Part shown: in pieces, positions 59,066 to 64,000 of the stretch
Position numbering within the stretch: the stretch's first letter is position 1
Layout of the letters: the number at the start of each line of letters is the position of its first letter
Made by a program: the position numbers and the translations under genes
DNA from: Trebouxia sp. TZW2008
Lineage: Eukaryota; Chlorophyta; Trebouxiophyceae; Trebouxiales; Trebouxiaceae
Reading direction: 5' to 3'
Length of the DNA: 64,000 nt
Assembly (NCBI GenBank): GCA_002118135.1
Contig: BDIU01000264.1
Span: 300,396-364,395 of the forward strand
The notes under the pieces: generated by a model
What the model saw: the letters and a program-made list of their open reading frames with translations, nothing else
What the model was told of the DNA's origin: nothing
Databases searched by the model: none

Positions 59066-60511
59066 ATGCGCACCTTGCATGAAGACGTCCCGAAAACCAT
59101 ATCAAAAGTATTGTCTACACACGATTGGCGCGGACGGAAAGAACTGATAGACAAAGTGTTCATTGAAGACACGAAGTTTTGGCACTTGTTCTTCCAATGC
59201 ATAAACCGAAGAGAGCTATTTGGTGTATATCAGATGTGGGGTAGGTCTTCCTTCACTGTGTTGCACCAAACCTGTTTTGAATTGAGGGTATTGGGAAACA
59301 ACCCACATCTTGAGCTGCTAGATTCACTACATCTTGATGTCACGATCGTTCATGGCACTGAATGTGCAGCTTGCCCAGCAACAGCTTGCCTGCCTTGTGC
59401 AGGGTTCTACAACTTTTGGATAGGAGTTGAATATACACGTGTTGTACCAGACAGGAAGAACCACCGTGTTGTTGTCGACCTTGTTGAAACGATTGTGAGT
59501 TCTGCAAAGCGCTGCCTCAATGCACTTCAAGCCAATATGTGAAAGCGCACTTCATGATGCAGAATGTCTGGTGGAACATCTTCCCGTACTTGGGCATTCC
59601 AATCCATCTGAATCTGCATGTTGTGCTGGGCACAGATCCTCACCCAGACCCTAGCAAACCAGAGGAGCTGATCTTTACATATCAGGAAGACCACAGTATG
59701 TCATGTGCACATGTGGCATGTGTGCGTGTGTAGCGTGTATGAATATGGCTTGCAACTGGCCTTTCACAAGTCAATGTTGTCTGCTCATTGGGCCAATGCT
59801 ATTACACCTGACTGCTGTCTTTGTTTCGACTAATGAAGCGTGCGTTTGTCAGTCCGCTCATGAACTCAGTTTCAGTGCTGCAGTCTTTTGGGTTGAGAGC
59901 GCCCTGCAGTTGAACCCAATCTTGACGCTGGGTCTAGGTCCCTTGTTCCTCAAATACTTGAGGCCACTAGCAGGTACAACTAGGCAGGCATGGCAACTTT
60001 TGTCAATCTAAATCATGCCAGTCCTCTTCATGTCGTGCACACAAGCAAATCGTGTTGTCTGTGCATTGTCTTGTTGATGTTCTGCTAACAATTAGCCCTT
60101 GTCACTTGCTCTGCACTGGTGCTTGGATGCACTTTACAGAAGTCTCACTCTTGTTGGCGTACTAGCAAGCCTATGTCAAGCCGACAGATGCTGTGCTTAC
60201 TGTTGACGGAAATCAGAGCATGGGCCATACTTGAAGCGTTGCCTGTAGAAGTTGCTCACCCTTGTAGCTTTTGACCACAACCAATGCCAGAACAGTCTCG
60301 CCTGCATGATGCAATTCACAGCATGTTGCAAGGCTGTGCAATGCCTGCAGGTTCTGTGTATGCAGCAGTAGGCAACACAGTCTATTCTAGAAGCTTGGAT
60401 GTACCAAATCACCTGAAACGAGAGGCGAAGGCCAAGGGATTCACTGACATAGAGCAGGATATACAGGAGGCTATTCATACTGCTTATGGAGGCACTGCAA
60501 AGGACAAGTGA
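59066..60511 (+). CDS. NTF2-like/SnoaL-like domain protein, copy A
   Basis: Five exons with closing phases: 59066-59240, 59403-59494, 59563-59695, 59884-59973 and 60351-60511, giving 216 aa. The start is MRTLHEDVPKTISKVL; an in-frame ATG at 59024 is possible. Landmarks are KVFIEDTKFWHLFFQCINRR, YTRVVPDRKNHRVVVDLVET, VWWNIFPYLGIPIHLNLHVV, IFTYQEDHIFWVESAL and a C-terminal helix ending YGGTAKDK. An N-terminal helix, F/Y-x-E-D strand and W-rich sheet fit an NTF2-like fold; the nearest group I can suggest is the SigF-like/SnoaL-like proteins of fungi and algae. The family call is inference and no catalytic activity can be assigned. A paralogue follows directly. Confidence 0.6.
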
Positions 60512-60584
60512 GCATTCTGTCTGCCTTTGTTACATGTTTGCATGTTGACATACAGTGGGTCAACCAGGAGGTTGTCCGTGTTGC

Positions 60585-60632
60585 AGATGGCGGCACTGCA
60601 AAGGACACAAGAGCATTCTGTCTGCCTTTGTT
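60585..60632 (+). repeat. Duplicate of the gene A stop-codon region
   Basis: GGCACTGCAAAGGACA(A/C)A and GAGCATTCTGTCTGCCTTTGTT at 60490-60534 recur ~101 bp downstream. Confidence 0.85.
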
Positions 60633-61068
60633 GCAGTTCGTCATAGAGCTTGCATGCCAACTCAGAAATCCTTGACACACTCTGAGGCTGCCTTCACTGC
60701 CAAGATTACATGCAGATTGTCCAGCTTGAACATATTGCCAACTGTCTTGTTGGTCAGACATGACTGCCCTAGGGCAGACAAGATCAGATACTGCCACTCA
60801 CGTCTTGAGGCTTTGCTTGAATGGCTGTGCAGTGTCAGCGCCAAGCAGTATGTCCTAGCCACTCTGTATGTTGATAGCTGATCTTGCCTTATGAAGCAGG
60901 AGCGCTGATTGCATGTCGGCATGGCATGCTGAATCTTGGAGAGCACACAAACTCATTCCAAGACAATCTGGCAACACAACTATATTTGGAAATCTACACT
61001 CTAGCCGCAAAACAGCTGGTGCAGAACAGTTGCTGCAGCAAGACATGTCATGCCTTGTTGCTATGCAG

Positions 61069-63210
61069 GTGGGATCTGTCGCAGAAGATGTACAGTGAGG
61101 AAGCCATCTTTTACCACCCTCTCTTTGTCGTGAAGGGCAAGGAGAACATCTTTGGGGCGCACATGTTCTGGGCCAGCATCAACCGCAAGACTGACGCACG
61201 GGTCAAGCGAATAGGTACCGATGCATCGCAGGCATATGATACACTTGTTGCTGGATGCGTTCCAGCTTGTCAACAGCACAGCCACAAGCACGTCTTGAAT
61301 TATATGTGCACAATGAAGTGCACAGGATATTGATGCTTTTGGCTGCTGGTTAACATCTGCATGGGCTTTCTTTCTCTACTGTTCTAGGCCTAAATTGGCT
61401 GCTGCCAAGTCTCAGCTGTGATTGCAGCATCTGCCAGCATTATATGCAAGACGAAACTTAAGCTCTGTTGATGTCATTGTCTGACAAAACAATGGGTGTT
61501 GAAGGCTTGCTGTCCTCAAGTCAGCATGCTTCTTGTTGGGTTGTGATAAGTGTCATGTTTGACCAGCACTATGACGCAATCAATGTGATGCAAAGTGAAG
61601 CATACTTGTACCTTCAGGGGTGACCATCCCCACTTATTGCACTGCACACGCAATACTCTCTTTAAGCAAGAAGATCATATGCTTGATGGCAACTCAAGTG
61701 TTTTGTAGTATGCAGTGCTGGGTGAGGATGATGACCTGGCCCACGGTCCACTGGATACACTGATGGGTTGAACTGGACTGAGCTGGACTGAGTCAAACTG
61801 GCAAAATGACACAAGGTTTGATGGTGCATGCAGTGCTGGGTGAGAACGATGACCTGGCCATGGTTGATGTGGAGCAGCAGTTCTGGCCCTACCTGTGGTG
61901 GCCTGGCTGGCCCCCCCTAGCGCTGTGGGTCCACATCATACTCACTCTCAAAGACTCAGATCAAGGGGAAGGTGAGTTCAAGTTTCACAACTCACTCGTG
62001 CGTGAGAGAAGTTGAGACGCACCTCACAGTCAAGCTGTTGTAGATGATGCACAAAAGTCGAGTTTGCTGACCATTCCCTTGCGCACGCCAAAAGCTAGCC
62101 CTCTGGGCTCTCATAATCCTCACCCTCAAAGACTCAGATCAAGGCAATGGTGAGGTTGCTGATTGTCGACAGTATGTGTGCCAACAACTAGCCTTCTGGG
62201 CCCATATCAACCCGCTGTATGACACCACCATCTGGCACCAGATGGGCATCTTCTTTTGCTGGCTGCCATGCTGGCAAAAGCATTGCGCAGCATGCTGACT
62301 TCTCTAAAGCGTCTGATGCTGGGCAAGTCAGTGTGCAGCATGAGGACAACATTCTTTGGGCGGAGTCGTTGTTGCTGCGCAACCTGGGACCAAATAGCCG
62401 GCTATATGACACCTCATCAGCGCAAGATCAGCATCATCTCCTGCTGGCTGCCATGCAGGCAAAAGCATTGTGCAGCATACTGACTTTGCTATACCCTGTG
62501 ATGCAGGCAAGGTCATTGTGCAACGTGCCAACTTTGCTACAGCCTTTGATGTCCTGCAGCATGAGGATTTTGTGAGTGGCGTCACTGGTGCAGTGCAAGT
62601 CAAAAGCCATCAGGCGGCTGTACAACACGATCACCATCAGGCGTCAGTTTCTTGTGCAATGTGCTCATCATGTCAAGGCCTGTGATGCAGGCAAAGTCAT
62701 TGTGCAGCATGAAGACCATATCCTTTGGGTGGAGTCGCTGGTGCTGCGCAACCTGGGACCCATCAGTCGGCTGTATGACACCACCATCAGGCGCCAGATT
62801 GGCATCTTCTTCTGCTGGCTAGGAAACACCATCTACCAAACCTTGCTCTTCCTTTCACAGGCGGTGAGCTATTCCTTCTTTGGCCATCCATGGGTCGTTT
62901 GTCAGCATTGACCATGCATGCCAGACAATTGTTCGAGCAGAACTTGGCAAAACAAGCTCAAGCATTACAGTGGACGCTGTGGACACTGGCATTTTCAGGC
63001 TGCTAATGCCATGTGTATGCTTGATGGCAAAGTCTAACCAGACTTGCTGTACTCAATTGGGGTGCACACTCTTTGCTGGCATTCAGCGCTGATGCACAAG
63101 TTTAGGGTGTGAATCTGGGTTGACCTTTTCGTGATCACACACAGGCAAAGCTGGCGCGGCAGATCATGTTGCGCATGCAGCCTGCTCGAGTGCTTCAAAG
63201 CCCATCCTGA
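61069..63210 (+). CDS. NTF2-like/SnoaL-like domain protein, copy B (N terminus unresolved)
   Basis: Exons 61069-61214, 61834-61971, 62691-62863 and 63145-63210 join in consistent phase. The first exon needs an upstream exon ending in phase 2, not identified between 60512 and 61068. Block order matches gene A: QKMYSEEAIFYHPLFVVKGK, NRKTDARVKRI, QQFWPYLWWPGWPPLALWVH, VQHEDHILWVESLVL, then a hydrophobic WLGNTIYQTLLFLSQ. A and B are therefore tandem paralogues, strongly diverged. The Trp-rich stretch and final hydrophobic helix suggest membrane association (inference). Each downstream exon has partial copies in the preceding intron. Confidence 0.55.
61710..61745 (+). repeat. Ghost copy of exon 61834 acceptor
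   Basis: ATGCAGTGCTGGGTGAGGATGATGACCTGGCC repeats 61829-61860. The acceptor is intact, making a decoy 3' splice site ~120 bp upstream of the real one. Confidence 0.85.
62087..62155 (+). repeat. Ghost copy of exon 61834-61971 donor end
   Basis: CTAGCCCTCTGGGCTCTCATAATCCTCACCCTCAAAGACTCAGATCAAGG matches 61917-61966. The donor flank AATG|GTGAGG is still splice-like. Confidence 0.85.
62195..62640 (+). repeat. Array of three to four decayed copies of exon 62691-62863
   Basis: The words CTGTATGACACCACCATC, GCATCTTCTTTTGCTGGCT, GCAAGTCAGTGTGCAGCATGAGGAC and GCGCAACCTGGGACC recur at ~62205-62268, 62310-62460 and 62490-62640 before the intact exon. Each copy has indels. Some keep in-frame stretches such as WAESLLLRNLGPNSRLYDT. 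Confidence 0.85.
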
Positions 63211-63691
63211 TGACTGTATCTGCTGCACAATCTGAGTTGTGCACAACTTTGCCTTGTGCTCAGCCTGATTAAAATAGTGAACAGGTCAATGCAGGCTGAC
63301 CAGTTTTGGGAGGAGTTCAGCTCTGCAAGGAATGGCAAGCAGCAGCAGTCCAAATCTGCTGAGAACCACAGGACACAGTAGCACATTTGCATTCTGTAGC
63401 CAATTGACGTGGCAGATTAAAGAACTGATATGGGGCTGGTAACAATTGCCTCAGCTTTGCACTGCAACTTGCAGCAGCCAGGTCATTGATTGAAGGGGCT
63501 TCTAAAGGTCTGACTGGCGCTTGTACTATTTGTATAGCTGTATGACTTCAGAACTGTTGCCTTGTACTATATTCAACAAGTAGCACAACTCAGCTTCTGC
63601 GCTATAGGCAGACCTGGATGAGACGTAACTACTGACGTGTGACAGCTCTTGAGAGCTTTGTTGCATACCATGATAGTCATAGCGATGTATT
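63211..63691. other. Interval after gene B
   Basis: AT-richer, no recognisable gene; presumably the 3' UTR of gene B. Confidence 0.3.
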
Positions 63692-63943
63692 TTGTGTTAT
63701 TGTCTAGACCATGACACTGATCACAATAATCGCTTGATGGTGATTACTGCAAAGCATCGTGAATCAAGCAGTCTGTTACATGCTTTCATTGTGCATGCCA
63801 GTCATGCTGCTGCTTATCCACAAGACTTCATTCCAAATGCAGACAGCTCCAGTCAAGCTATGAATAATCATATGATGAAGCTTTTGCAGTGTCCAGAAGA
63901 TGCAACCAATCCAATGCATGCATTGCTGACTTCCATCATTTAG
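63692..63943 (+). CDS. Possible terminal exon, unknown protein
   Basis: After an acceptor-like TTGTCTAG| at about 63708 an open frame runs to TAG. It contains HDTDHNNRLMVITAKHRE and CPEDATNPMHALLTS. The balanced composition looks coding, but I recognise no family. It may be an alternative 3' end of gene B or the end of another gene. Confidence 0.25.
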   Translation: MCYCLDHDTDHNNRLMVITAKHRESSSLLHAFIVHASHAAAYPQDFIPNADSSSQAMNNHMMKLLQCPEDATNPMHALLTSII

Positions 63944-63953
63944 GGGAGAAAAC

Positions 63954-64000
63954 GGGAGAGACCCCACCCTGCCAACGTAAGGCGAAACACGGGAGAGACC
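63954..64000. repeat. CGGGAGAGACC direct repeat at the window end
   Basis: The 11-mer CGGGAGAGACC occurs at 63954 and again at 63990, the last bases of the window. More units may follow beyond the edge. Confidence 0.6.

Overview
This is nuclear DNA of a eukaryote with many small exons. The best fit is a green alga (chlorophyte, possibly trebouxiophyte-like). That placement rests on a plastid-type LPP-epsilon phosphatase with a transit-peptide-like N terminus, plant-like RAD54, SMC6 and paladin sequences, and compact CpG-rich promoters; no species can be named from the sequence. Exons are mostly 50-300 bp with GT-AG introns. One GC-AG intron and one 16-nt micro-exon are also seen. Most large-scale gene calls rest on conserved motifs plus splice phases that close. 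Where exon borders could not be fixed, the entry says so.

Layout, left to right. The 3' end of a TBC1D13-type Rab GTPase-activating protein (+, 1-523) converges on RAD54 (-, 866-8778). RAD54 shares a 379-bp head-to-head promoter with a glycerophosphodiester phosphodiesterase-like membrane protein (+, 9158-11424). That gene converges on an LPP-epsilon-like PAP2 phosphatase (-, 12500-13611), which is head-to-head with mitochondrial ribosomal protein uL22m (+, 13907-15238). uL22m converges on a PELP1/RIX1-like ribosome-biogenesis gene (-, 15875-22599). Next comes a roughly 4-kb block carrying a divergent kinase-like gene (-, 23083-26156); the block is delimited by two nearly identical 72-bp direct repeats. 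SMC6 (-, 27132-41033) follows, with a candidate Tudor-like N-terminal extension, then paladin (-, 42395-58590), a three-module phosphatase/pseudophosphatase. The window ends with two tandem paralogues of an NTF2-like/SnoaL-like family (+, 59066-60511 and 61069-63210).

The main unexpected signal is a genome habit rather than a single gene. Introns of most long genes contain partial tandem copies of the neighbouring exon plus its splice site ('ghost exons'). More than 30 cases are visible, on both strands. Affected exons include the SMC6 Walker A and Walker B exons, two PELP1 exons, several paladin exons and the NTF2-like exons. Copies range from in-frame with splice sites (candidate alternative exons) to decayed ladders. 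This fits recurrent local tandem duplication, a known route to intron gain, but alternative-exon use and assembly artefact remain open.

A second signal is a family of four ~150-180 bp intronic repeats that look like pogo/Tigger-type MITEs. Functionally the window holds two homologous-recombination/repair genes (RAD54, SMC6) and two ribosome genes (uL22m, PELP1/RIX1). Nothing suggests co-regulation beyond the shared head-to-head promoters.
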